From positions 124,001-188,000 of the forward strand of contig NZ_FMIQ01000006.1 in the NCBI RefSeq assembly GCF_900095695.1: 64,000 bases of DNA, read 5' to 3'. The stretch comes from Hafnia alvei. GTDB lineage: Bacteria; Pseudomonadota; Gammaproteobacteria; Enterobacterales; Enterobacteriaceae. The notes under the pieces were generated by a model. That model saw nothing but the letters and a program-made list of their open reading frames with translations, made no database searches and was not told the DNA's origin. Every line of letters starts with the position of its first letter. Within the stretch, counting starts at the first letter, position 1. The translations under genes were made by a program, and so were the position numbers. Positions 18,744-26,399 of the stretch are shown here, piece after piece.

Positions 18744-19182
18744 TTTTGTTGTACTCATATATCCAGTCATTACGCCGCTCGGCGGCTTCCTCTAACTCAC
18801 GGAACTTACCCGCCTTGCGCTGCTGCTTAGTGAGCGGGTCTTGTGTCGTGGTCTTACGGCTATGGCAGGATTGGCATAACCCTTGATGATTGCTTTCAGG
18901 CCAGAACAACACATCAGACTCCCCATTTATCGGGATGATGTGATCGACAATCTTAGCGGCGGTATATATTCCCCGCTGCTCACAGTGGACACAGAGCGGG
19001 TGAGCCTTGAGGTAGATTAGGCGATACTTGCCCCAGCGATTTGAATAGCCTCGGGTGGTGCGCGTTCCTCGCTGTTCGGTGGTCTTGGCATTGGCTAAGC
19101 GTTTATGCTCATCGCATCGGCCTGACTTCACGCGCTTATTGCAGCTTGGATAGGTACAGCGTTTCAGTGGTTGCCACGGCAT
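18736..19182 (-). CDS. HNH endonuclease of the packaging module
   Basis: 148 aa from the ATG at 19182, which overlaps the upstream stop (TAATG). The HNH fold is visible: CVHC zinc knuckle, KIVDHIIPINGE with the catalytic His, ESNHQGLCQSCHSRKT with the second knuckle and the closing His. In HK97-like phages and cf-PICIs such HNH proteins cooperate with terminase in cos cleavage. The position next to terS supports this role. Confidence 0.92.
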   Translation of the reverse strand: MPWQPLKRCTYPSCNKRVKSGRCDEHKRLANAKTTEQRGTRTTRGYSNRWGKYRLIYLKAHPLCVHCEQRGIYTAAKIVDHIIPINGESDVLFWPESNHQGLCQSCHSRKTTTQDPLTKQQRKAGKFRELEEAAERRNDWIYEYNKNA

Positions 19183-19475
19183 TAATAAATCCCCACATCT
19201 CGGTAGACTGACCACAGCGCAGAAATTGCGTGAGGTATCTCTTTGGCTCCAACGTCGCTAATAGTGGTGCGATACTCATACAATTGAGAAACGTACATCA
19301 GGCAACCAATCTTGATAGCTGGGGTAAACTCCAGACCGTTATCAAACTGTTTGCCGATATGCTTCTGGCAGACCTCCAGCGCGGCGTCGATATACATCTG
19401 TATCAACGTATCTTCATAATCATCATCAATACGGCAATGCAGCTTTGCTTCGTTCAGACTGATTAACTCACTCAT
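19182..19475 (-). CDS. Head-tail connector protein (gp6-like)
   Basis: 97 aa from the ATG at 19475 (MSELISLNEAKLHCRIDDDYED), the usual start of HK97 gp6/DUF3168-neighbour connector proteins. The frame extends upstream but that part is antisense-like and lacks phage similarity. The helical IQMYIDAALEVCQKHIGKQ segment is characteristic. It forms the ring under the portal to which head closure proteins and the tail attach. It overlaps the head closure gene by 8 nt. Confidence 0.82.
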   Translation of the reverse strand: MSELISLNEAKLHCRIDDDYEDTLIQMYIDAALEVCQKHIGKQFDNGLEFTPAIKIGCLMYVSQLYEYRTTISDVGAKEIPHAISALWSVYRDVGIY

Positions 19476-19806
19476 TGAAAATGCCTCCCTTACACAGCAG
19501 TTCAAGCCGCGTGTGATCCACGTCAGGAATGACAGCCACGATGCCGTATACCTGCCCGCGAACATTGGGCGAACGATAAAGAATGCGGTTGGCGGTAGTA
19601 ATATCGTGACGGTAGCGCGTCCAAATACGTACGGTGGCCTCGGAATACAGCGCACCAGAAGACATACGCTCACGCCCACTGATAGCGCGGATCTCTGCCC
19701 AGACGGTAGCAAGATCTGACCATTCATAAATTACCTGCCCAGACGGGGCGCGGTGTTCTTCCGATACTTGAAAGACAATGCGGCGTTTCATCTTTCCTGC
19801 TCTCAT
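19468..19806 (-). CDS. Head closure / head-tail adaptor protein
   Basis: 112 aa of the SPP1 gp16 / HK97 gp7-type family (MKRRIVFQVSEEHRAPSGQ, EWSDLATVWAEIRAISGRE, RSPNVRGQVYGIVAVIPD). It closes the filled head and provides the docking face for the tail. The ATGA overlap with the portal stop fixes the start at 19806; Met6 is the alternative. For a satellite without tails this is the protein that must match the helper's tail. Confidence 0.82.
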   Translation of the reverse strand: MRAGKMKRRIVFQVSEEHRAPSGQVIYEWSDLATVWAEIRAISGRERMSSGALYSEATVRIWTRYRHDITTANRILYRSPNVRGQVYGIVAVIPDVDHTRLELLCKGGIFNE

Positions 19807-21026
19807 TTTTCACCCGCCTTATTGCTACCCTTAACCTCGACGGTTTGTTTCCAAGCCTGTGAGAACTCGTCGCCACCTTCACGCGGAGACATTCCCTCGC
19901 GTTCGCGGGCTTCATTCGGGCAGAACACACCGGATTTAATCGCCGTTTCATAGCTCTGGAAGCGTTCTTGTGGGTTAGCGCGGAGAAGGTCAGCAGTATC
20001 AAATTCGATGAGAAAACGAATATCAGGCGTGCTCGGGGCCACCAGCAAAGCGGCTTTAAGTTGCTGCTCGAAATTGGTCAGCCAAGGGCGCATGGTCATA
20101 GAAAGAAAAGCGCGGCTTGCCTCACTAAAGTTGCTGTAGGTACTGTTTGAATATTCCTGTAAAAAAATGGGCGACACGTTAAACATGCGAGCAATATCTT
20201 CGATGGTGAAGCGGCGGGAAGCTAACCATTCGGCATCTTGATTGCTCATGCCCAGCTTTTCATAACTCATGCCACCTTCAAGGATGGGTGTTTTACCTGC
20301 GTTACGCGCCCCTTTGTAGCGCTCTAATGCCTCGAGAGCTTTAGCCCCTTTGACACCATCCAACCACTCACCCGATTTGATAACGCCAGCCGCCATCATG
20401 CCATCTTTCATAATGCTGGCACCGTGGCGCTGTTGGGCTAAACCGAGTCCTAATGTTTCACGGCAAATCGTGATAGGAGATCGCCCCATAAAGCCATCGT
20501 CTGACGCATAGCGCAGGTGCAAAATTTCATCTTGCAGATACGTTTTCACCTTACCGCTATAGGGTTCGGTCACGGTGTAAGCAAAACGATGATCGGATAA
20601 TCGCTTAGGCACTACCGCATACGGCGGATAGGGGTGTAAAGACTTCGGGTGTCCATCGCACCCCCACTCAATCACCGCGTAGGCGTTCCCGTTCAGTAAG
20701 CAATGCCGCATCAGCGTACGTTTAAATTGGTAGGCGGTCTGGCAGTCGTTAGGCTTTTCGTTAAGGAGGTAGTCAACGGCATGGTTTGCCATCCATTCGC
20801 GGGACTCAGTGCCATCGATATTTTTAACGCGATACAGAAAACACGGCATTGTGGCCACCGCTTCGCTGATCACCGTGACGGCGTTCATCACAGCAGGGAG
20901 TGATTCAGCGGTAGACGGCGAAACATGCTCACCTGAACCAGTGTTAGGAATACCCGCCAGCGCCAAGAAATCATCAATGGTCAAGCTGCGAGATTCGCTC
21001 TTACGTTTCCAAGGCCACATACTCAC
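19803..21026 (-). CDS. Portal protein, HK97 family
   Basis: 407 aa. Recognisable by SLPAVMNAVTVISEAVATMP, YGNAYAV-like LLNGNAYAVIEWG, DEILHLRYASDDGFMGRSPI and the FNVSPIFLQEYSNSTYSN segment of the clip/stem. It forms the dodecameric DNA entry ring at one head vertex. The start overlaps the stop of the prohead protease by 4 nt. The C-terminal CPNEAREREGMSPREGGDE segment is also typical of the HK97 family. Confidence 0.94.
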   Translation of the reverse strand: MSMWPWKRKSESRSLTIDDFLALAGIPNTGSGEHVSPSTAESLPAVMNAVTVISEAVATMPCFLYRVKNIDGTESREWMANHAVDYLLNEKPNDCQTAYQFKRTLMRHCLLNGNAYAVIEWGCDGHPKSLHPYPPYAVVPKRLSDHRFAYTVTEPYSGKVKTYLQDEILHLRYASDDGFMGRSPITICRETLGLGLAQQRHGASIMKDGMMAAGVIKSGEWLDGVKGAKALEALERYKGARNAGKTPILEGGMSYEKLGMSNQDAEWLASRRFTIEDIARMFNVSPIFLQEYSNSTYSNFSEASRAFLSMTMRPWLTNFEQQLKAALLVAPSTPDIRFLIEFDTADLLRANPQERFQSYETAIKSGVFCPNEAREREGMSPREGGDEFSQAWKQTVEVKGSNKAGEK

Positions 21027-21586
21027 ACCTCCGCCAGTTTTAACCAGCGTCGGCGCATTTCATTATTCTGGCCTGATAGCTCGGGATGTTGGATAAACAG
21101 AGAGCGCTTTGCCACTTCTACGCCACTTTCTGGATAGGCTGGAATACTGGTGACGGTAATTTCTCGTAGTTCAGCTTCTATCACCGTACGCACGTAAGGC
21201 GTTTGGGTACTGTCCCACTGGTCTTTTAGCGCACGGAATCCAAACGACATGCCTGTAATATCGCCACGATCGACCAACGTCAGCACATCACGGCCTAATT
21301 GCGTATCGGGTGGCGTTAGCTCAAAGCGTAGCCCTGTGGCATCCTCGGCAAGCGTCAGCGTACCGGACGTAGTGCGACCCAATAGCGCGGTGTAATCATG
21401 TTCATATAATGCGCGAACGTCTGCACCACCCACGAGGCTATTTTGAAAGGCGTTAGGTGAGAATTGCTCAACAAACTCATCCCACAGCACCTGTGAACGG
21501 CTATTCCATTTCACAACATAGCCCGTCAGCTTTTTATCTTGGCTGGTCAAGTTGGCGGCGCGGATCTCAATATCAGTATTTTTCAT
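21023..21586 (-). CDS. HK97-type prohead protease
   Basis: 187-aa serine protease (family U35/S78) that cleaves the capsid delta domain during maturation. The active-site His lies in RALYEHDYTALLGRT and the Ser in GDITGMSFGFRA; the LREITVTSIPAYP signature follows. The normal order protease-portal is kept. It lies 52 bp after the capsid... on the transcript the order is capsid, protease, portal, the reverse of HK97 itself, as is common in cf-PICI-like units. Confidence 0.93.
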   Translation of the reverse strand: MKNTDIEIRAANLTSQDKKLTGYVVKWNSRSQVLWDEFVEQFSPNAFQNSLVGGADVRALYEHDYTALLGRTTSGTLTLAEDATGLRFELTPPDTQLGRDVLTLVDRGDITGMSFGFRALKDQWDSTQTPYVRTVIEAELREITVTSIPAYPESGVEVAKRSLFIQHPELSGQNNEMRRRWLKLAEV

Positions 21587-21638
21587 TACTCAGACTCCAA
21601 ACAAGAAAGGGGCCGTAGCCCCTTATTGATTCACAAAC

Positions 21639-22823
21639 TTAGGAAGTGGCTTCCTGAATCTCCAAAACCTTAATTGCGTTGGAGTCCACCAGCCCACCAC
21701 CCAAATATTTATCGGTGTGGACTTTGTAAAAGCCCGGTTCGGTAATGTTGTCTGGACGGGTTCGAGTGCCGGTAGTGTGATCGACAATGAAGTAACCGCG
21801 CTTAAAGTCGCCTACCGCTAGCACCGGTTGGCCTGCTGCTGCATCTGGCATGTTCTCCAGATAGTGCACAGGTTTACCCAGCAACATATCCGGATCACCT
21901 TTTTGCAAACCATCGCGCCAGATGTAATCACCGTTGCCGTTCTTGAGCTTTTGCAATGCGGCGGCGGTATTGGAGTTCATCACCCACACCGCGTTTTTGC
22001 GGTATTTCTTCTTGAGCTTGAATAGGAGATCGATCAGTTCATCAGCGGTAGGCGCAGCACCTGCGGCGTCCATTTTTTCCAATGTACCGAATGGGCGGGT
22101 TTTATCGGCGGTGGCTGCCCGTGGATAGGCCAAGAAGCCTTTCGATTTTTTGCTACCGTCGCCGGATACCAGATCCAGTTCTTCTGTTTCAGTAAAGGTG
22201 TCAGCAATCTCTTCGGTCAGCCAGCCCATAATATCCACATCGCTAAAATCGAGGATTTCTTGGGTAGTCTTTGGATAGGCGTAGACAGGGAATAACTTAA
22301 TACTGACCTCTTCCAGCTTCGGCGTCGCAGTTTCGCCACGGGCTTTGCCTTCTTCACCGCGTGCTACTTCCGCGCCGCCAACGGATACCAGCTTTTTAAA
22401 CTCATTACTGCCTGTGGTTTTCACCGTACAGATTTGGCGCATTTCTGAATCGTCAGAAAGTTGGCGCATGATCTGCTTATCTAAATCAGGAATAACGGTG
22501 TAACCGCCATCGGCAGGAACGCCCGTAGACAGAGAGCGGGTATCGCCCGTCATGATGTAGGTGCGTAATTCGTCGTTGGTGACTTTACTGCGGTTGGATT
22601 TATCTTCTGGCGTTTTTTCTGCCTGCTTACGTTCTGCATCTGCCAGATCTTCGAAACGCTGAATTTCAGTATTCAGGCTTTCGGCTTGAGTTTTAATCGC
22701 ATCAAACTGCTTGGATTCTTCATCAGTTAGGCTGCGATTTTCTTCCTCTGATTTGGTCAGGATGGAGCGCATTTGTGCGGTGAGTTCGGTTTTTTTCTGG
22801 CGGAGTTCTAACAGTTTTTTCAT
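21639..22823 (-). CDS. Major capsid protein, HK97 fold
   Basis: 394 aa from the ATG at 22823 (MKKLLELRQKKTELTAQM), the standard delta-domain coiled coil (about residues 1-100) removed by the protease. The HK97 body follows: STGVPADGGYTVIPDLD, AGGAEVARGEEGKARGE-like E-loop area, FPVYAYPKTTQEILDFSDVD spine helix, AVWVMNSNTAAALQKLKNG and the A-domain end VDSNAIKVLEIQ. A frame extension of 15 codons upstream is possible but lacks family support. Confidence 0.94.
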   Translation of the reverse strand: MKKLLELRQKKTELTAQMRSILTKSEEENRSLTDEESKQFDAIKTQAESLNTEIQRFEDLADAERKQAEKTPEDKSNRSKVTNDELRTYIMTGDTRSLSTGVPADGGYTVIPDLDKQIMRQLSDDSEMRQICTVKTTGSNEFKKLVSVGGAEVARGEEGKARGETATPKLEEVSIKLFPVYAYPKTTQEILDFSDVDIMGWLTEEIADTFTETEELDLVSGDGSKKSKGFLAYPRAATADKTRPFGTLEKMDAAGAAPTADELIDLLFKLKKKYRKNAVWVMNSNTAAALQKLKNGNGDYIWRDGLQKGDPDMLLGKPVHYLENMPDAAAGQPVLAVGDFKRGYFIVDHTTGTRTRPDNITEPGFYKVHTDKYLGGGLVDSNAIKVLEIQEATS

Positions 22824-22877
22824 GTATGGTTTCTCGCATAGGTTAATAACGCGACGTGAAACCAGCACTAAAAGAGG

Positions 22878-23043
22878 AGGGTGGGCCGTTTAGTCTTTTT
22901 CTGCGTCTCGCAGGCTACTTCTCGCAGCTTGATTAAACGGCCCTGTGGCGGCTCACGTCTGAGTGCCACGGATCAACATATACAGCAAAAAAATAATGTA
23001 AATAGGGTGATTGTTACCAAGGTAACTATGGGTAATCATAGTT
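22878..23043. promoter_or_regulatory. Inverted repeats upstream of the capsid operon
   Basis: Gap of 239 bp before the capsid gene with several dyads: GGGCCGTTTA/TAAACGGCCC (22879-22944), GTGGC/GCCAC behind it, then GTTACC-AA-GGTAAC (23013-23026) overlapping AACTATG-GGTAAT-CATAGTT (23024-23043). These probably form the control region of the morphogenesis operon. The last two look like protein operators rather than terminators, since no T-run follows. Confidence 0.45.
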
Positions 23044-23062
23044 ATTATTGGTTATATTTTAT

Positions 23063-23362
23063 TTACAAATCTTTTTTCGTACAGTCCAAAGCAGGAGCCA
23101 TTTTCTTTCTCAGCGCCTTTAGATTCTCGATGAGAATATCAACCTGCTCTTGAGTGGATGCGATAATTTCACCGGAAAACTCATGGCGCAGACAGTCATG
23201 GTGATCCACACAAAAGTAAGCACCTCCATTAACAATGGCTCGATACTCATCATCGGTGAGCAACCATAGCGACTCTGGAATACCAAACATTTCTCGATGC
23301 TCAGTAATTTCCTGAAGCATACGTTTTGACCTATCAATATCGTTCTGGATTTGGCTTTTCAT
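23063..23362 (-). CDS. Hypothetical phage-type protein
   Basis: 99 aa, starting MKSQIQNDIDRSKRMLQEITE, with FGIPESLWLLTDDEYRAIVNGG and a His/Cys-containing FCVDHHDCLRHEFSG that could bind metal. Mostly helical and charged, ending in a Lys-rich tail. No family recognised. It lies between the RepA-like helicase with its repeats and the capsid control region, and is read in the same direction. Confidence 0.55.
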   Translation of the reverse strand: MKSQIQNDIDRSKRMLQEITEHREMFGIPESLWLLTDDEYRAIVNGGAYFCVDHHDCLRHEFSGEIIASTQEQVDILIENLKALRKKMAPALDCTKKDL

Positions 23363-23406
23363 ATTTGCAAAATATCCTCATGGTTATGATTAATTACCGA
23401 CAAATT

Positions 23407-23626
23407 CCGCGCACCTGTGCGCACTTTCCGCGCACTTTTTAAGTCCGGCATTTTCCGCGCACTTGCATAACTCGGTGCGCACGAGTAAAACCCAGTAGTG
23501 GCGCGGCTTTCAGGGGTGTTTTTTCCTGTTTGCGCACTTTTCCCGTATATATACATGAAAAGTGCGCAAAACAGGTTATTGCCCAAAAATCCGCGCACCT
23601 GTGCGCACTTTCCGCGCACTTTTTAA
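23407..23626. repeat. Iteron-like GCGCAC repeat cluster, candidate origin
   Basis: An exact 36-bp direct repeat (starting CCGCGCACCTGTGCGCAC, ending TTTTTAA) at 23407-23442 and 23591-23626, plus single GCGCAC copies at about 23455 and 23475, plus an 11-bp perfect inverted pair TGCGCACTTTT/AAAAGTGCGCA at 23531-23568 around an AT-rich TATATATA core. The cluster sits immediately 3' of a RepA-like helicase gene and overlaps its stop. Clustered iterons with an AT-rich core next to a helicase gene resemble a replication origin. Confidence 0.6.
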
Positions 23627-24987
23627 CGCTCCAATCTACCTAACGGGCTAACCTCATCCCCATCGATTTTTATCAGTTCGTCACGCTCCAATTTCTCCAA
23701 CCAACGGTTAAACCCTCGACGCCCGTTATCACCTAACATAGCGATCATATCGTCGCGGAGTAGGGCGCGGGTGCAGTCCTCGCCGCTAGCCGTTCGGCTG
23801 CGGATACACTGCCATAACGCCGTATGGTTTTTAGATAGGTTCGCCACGACAGACAATTCAGGATCTTCGTCTTTCGCCTCACGTGGTACATCGATAACCA
23901 CCAGCGAGCAAATTAGCTCACCATCATCATCAGTGAACAACTCCGCCGTTCGCAGGTCGTAGGCTCTTTGTGGCTGTTCTTCTGAATCCTTCATTTTGGT
24001 GCAGGTCAGAACTAACGCGCCTCCGTCACCCTCACGCTTTACATGAAACTCAGCATCTAACGCCGCTCGGAACGCACTAGAGCCGCGCGCACCTTTCCCC
24101 TCGTCTTTGCCTGAGTGATGCACCACCAGAAGAGTGGCCCCTGTTTCTCGCTTGATTAGGTCGCATCCCTCAATAAACGCCCCCATGTCTCGTGCGTCGT
24201 TTTCATCGTTCCCACCAAAGCACCGCGCCAGCGTATCAATGACAATAAATTTCACAGGTTCACCCGTTGTCGCCTCTACCTGTTTGGCGGCAATTACAAC
24301 CTGATTAGCTTCATCTGGACGAACAGGAAACACAGGACGGTTAACAAGATAAAAATTATCGAGCGGTACCGCATCGTTGTAGACGTTTTCCCATGCTTTA
24401 ATACGGCGTGGTACACCTATACCACCCTCACCGACGATATACAGCACGGAGCCACCAGACACACTCTTGCCTGACCATTTGAGCCCTGCAGCAATATGAC
24501 AAGCCCACGACACCGCAAGAAATGATTTATACGAACCACTTGGACCATATACGCTACACAGGCTATTTGATGGTAGGTGGCCTTTTATTGTGTAGTCCTG
24601 CTGGCGGTCATACCCCGTTGAGCCAACACTTAACGGGAGTGTTGTTTTCTTTATCCCTACAGGCGTTGGCGGGAATAATAACGTCACACGGCTATCTTTC
24701 AGGATCCCCGCCGCCTCAGATTTTCCGATCACGCTTTCCACCAGCTCAAATGGTCTTTCTCTCGCCTGTTCGGGATGGCGTACAGACATATAACCTGCAC
24801 CCTGAATATCGTCATATCCGGCTTTACGTAGCTCTTCCAGCTTGCGTACCAGTACGCCTACCGGTTCCGTTTCACTCGTTTGGTTAACTGCGGCGGATAA
24901 TGTCACCTTGTCCAGCTCGCCGCCCGTTTGCATCCAACGATAGAGACAGCAAAAAACAGCATCAGGGATCTTTTTTACAGCGCTCAT
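23623..24987 (-). CDS. RepA-like replicative helicase / AAA ATPase
   Basis: 454 aa. A RecA-fold ATPase of the RSF1010 RepA / AAA_25 group occupies about residues 130-340: Walker A VYGPSGSYKSFLA, Walker B FIVIDTLARC, and the sensor-like LLVVHHSGKDEGKGARGSSAFRAALD characteristic of this group. N- and C-terminal winged-helix-like regions (the latter GFNRWLEKLERDELI) could bind DNA. It probably replicates the element from the adjacent GCGCAC repeats, in place of the primase-helicase of P4-like elements. It overlaps the upstream small gene by 4 nt. Confidence 0.85.
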   Translation of the reverse strand: MSAVKKIPDAVFCCLYRWMQTGGELDKVTLSAAVNQTSETEPVGVLVRKLEELRKAGYDDIQGAGYMSVRHPEQARERPFELVESVIGKSEAAGILKDSRVTLLFPPTPVGIKKTTLPLSVGSTGYDRQQDYTIKGHLPSNSLCSVYGPSGSYKSFLAVSWACHIAAGLKWSGKSVSGGSVLYIVGEGGIGVPRRIKAWENVYNDAVPLDNFYLVNRPVFPVRPDEANQVVIAAKQVEATTGEPVKFIVIDTLARCFGGNDENDARDMGAFIEGCDLIKRETGATLLVVHHSGKDEGKGARGSSAFRAALDAEFHVKREGDGGALVLTCTKMKDSEEQPQRAYDLRTAELFTDDDGELICSLVVIDVPREAKDEDPELSVVANLSKNHTALWQCIRSRTASGEDCTRALLRDDMIAMLGDNGRRGFNRWLEKLERDELIKIDGDEVSPLGRLER

Positions 24988-25283
24988 TTTTTACCTGCCT
25001 CTTTTTTTGCCGTGAGAACAGCACGTAGGGATTCGATTTTTTCTGCGGTCTTATTTCGTTCATTCCATTGGGCGAACGTCATTTTTTCCACAAGGGTAAA
25101 TTCACGCTGTAAACGTCCCAACGAACATACGCATTCATTTGCATAGCCTTGACGCTTGTATGTCACCCGTTCACCAAAAACATAAGTGATTTCTATTAGT
25201 GAACCGTGGCTATCTTTATACTTATCGCCCTTTTTAGGTTGAGCGTGACCACCAGCAACTAAGCCGGAATTTTTTATAGTCAT
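24984..25283 (-). CDS. DUF4222-like small protein
   Basis: 99 aa from the ATG at 25283, chosen for its ACGGAG Shine-Dalgarno; a longer frame begins 19 codons earlier without one. The core PKKGDKYKDSHGSLIEITYV...VTYKRQGYANECVCSLGRL...FTLVEKMTFAQW resembles the DUF4222 proteins found in P4-like elements and phages. Function unknown; probably a small SH3-like nucleic-acid binder. The ATGA overlap with the RepA-like gene suggests coupling. Confidence 0.65.
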   Translation of the reverse strand: MTIKNSGLVAGGHAQPKKGDKYKDSHGSLIEITYVFGERVTYKRQGYANECVCSLGRLQREFTLVEKMTFAQWNERNKTAEKIESLRAVLTAKKEAGKK

Positions 25284-25296
25284 AATTTTTACTCCG

Positions 25297-25650
25297 TTAC
25301 CGTGCGGTGATCTTATAGCCAGCCTGTTCGGCAATCTCAATTAGCCCGAGTATCGTTGCCACATGTTCATTAGGGCGTAATTCTCGCTGGTGGGTCTTTT
25401 TGCCATTTTCGGCATGAACCAAAATATCGCCCGTAAATCCTTCTTGAATAGCGATCGATTCATACGCATTTTTTTTGTATCCCGCTCGTTCTGCTAACTC
25501 CATAAACGCATCAACACTAGCCACAATGTGATCGCTAGGTATTGAAATATTGGAAACAACGCGCCCAGCATCAACGTACAACAAAATACGTCCCGTAATA
25601 GTGGGTTCAATCTGTAGAGTGTTTAGCTCAGTAATAGAGATGTTACGCAT
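25297..25650 (-). CDS. Hypothetical protein with internal duplication
   Basis: 117 aa made of two similar halves: ITGRILLYVDAGRV...HIVASVDAFMELAERAGYKK and FTGDILVHAENGKK...HVATILGLIEIAEQAGYKI. Each half would form a beta hairpin followed by a helix. No known family. It overlaps the Icd-like gene upstream by 8 nt and precedes the DUF4222-like gene, so belongs to the same minus-strand early operon. Confidence 0.65.
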   Translation of the reverse strand: MRNISITELNTLQIEPTITGRILLYVDAGRVVSNISIPSDHIVASVDAFMELAERAGYKKNAYESIAIQEGFTGDILVHAENGKKTHQRELRPNEHVATILGLIEIAEQAGYKITAR

Positions 25651-25867
25651 GGTGCACCTCCTGAACCGTAGAGGTTTTCTCTATGGTTACTGGCAGACGT
25701 GCGGCGAATGAAAGAATGAAGTGCGGTGCCAAAATACGACGGGCTTCGTGCTCAGTAGTAGCTTCAACTGACAGCCGGCAAGGTTTAGCTTTTTTGTCGT
25801 GGCGATTGAGTGCCAGAAAACGATACTGAAATTTAGGGTGAGTTTGGGTAGACTTAAAACAAGCCAT
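25643..25867 (-). CDS. Host cell division inhibitor Icd-like protein
   Basis: 74 aa from the ATG at 25867 (GAGGTAACGATCATG). TQTHPKFQYRFLALNRHDKKAKP, ATTEHEARRILAPHFILSFAARLPV and the ending VQEVHHA are diagnostic of the Icd-like proteins of P4-type satellites, in which Icd blocks host division during replication. The frame stays open 183 codons upstream to 26416, entirely antisense to the ribbon-helix-helix gene; many database entries of this family carry such extensions, and which start is used is uncertain. Confidence 0.8.
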   Translation of the reverse strand: MACFKSTQTHPKFQYRFLALNRHDKKAKPCRLSVEATTEHEARRILAPHFILSFAARLPVTIEKTSTVQEVHHA

Positions 25868-25955
25868 GATCGTTACCTCATTAACGGTTTGGTCAGACGC
25901 CCTAGTTGTGCTCGTAACACTCTGGGGCGTTGCTTTTTTTACATACGCCGTGGTA

Positions 25956-26002
25956 ACGTACGTACATAATAAAATCCATACTAGAGGATTACGTACGTAC
26001 AT
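25956..26002. promoter_or_regulatory. Paired ACGTACGTACAT operator candidate
   Basis: Identical 12-mers ACGTACGTACAT at 25956-25967 and 25991-26002, 35 bp apart in the divergent region between the Icd-like gene and the ribbon-helix-helix gene. The second copy runs into the latter's ATG. The internal palindrome ACGTACGT is a natural target for a dimeric ribbon-helix-helix autorepressor. Confidence 0.5.
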
Positions 26003-26192
26003 GTCAACAATCAGAAGAGACAAAACACCAAAAGGCGAAGGCCTATCGCCAACCTTCCAGATCCGTATCACACCTGAATTGCGCCAACAGTTAAACGAAG
26101 CAGCCAGCCGAGAGGGTGTAAGCCTTGGTAACTGGTTAAAGGCATTGGCACGTAAAGAGCTATTGAGGCAGGGTATCGAGCCCAAAGGCTGA
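26001..26192 (+). CDS. Ribbon-helix-helix regulator (HicB/Arc-like)
   Basis: 63 aa from the ATG at 26001 (MSTIRRDKTPKGEGLSPTFQ); the longer in-frame start upstream covers the operator region and was rejected. The beta strand FQIRITPELRQQLNEAASREGVSLGNWLKALA is a standard Arc/HicB-type fold. No HicA-like toxin lies beside it, so it is more likely a transcriptional switch than an antitoxin. It is the only plus-strand gene of element 1 and faces the minus-strand early operon across paired palindromes. Confidence 0.75.
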   Translation: MSTIRRDKTPKGEGLSPTFQIRITPELRQQLNEAASREGVSLGNWLKALARKELLRQGIEPKG

Positions 26193-26399
26193 ATGGTCTT
26201 AACTTGTTTTCCGTTGCCTCTCCGTTCAACGAGATTGCAACGGGTGTCACACAGTGTCACGGCGGCAACCTGCGGCAATGGCGCAGTTGATTTAGCACCA
26301 CCAGCTAACAAGCTATTGACCTGATCGATCAGCGTGATAAGCTGGCTACGCATTTGATAAGCGTTTCTACATTGGCGGCCCTGCAAGGCCGCTTTTGTT

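Noticed and set aside
23359-23619. 86-codon minus-strand frame overlapping the next gene by ATGA
   Set aside because: It consists of the iteron-like repeats and has no Shine-Dalgarno or family; the ATGA overlap alone is weak support.
26001-26192. HicAB toxin-antitoxin pair
   Set aside because: No HicA-like toxin (small dsRBD-like protein with catalytic His) is encoded on either side; the fold alone only supports a regulator.
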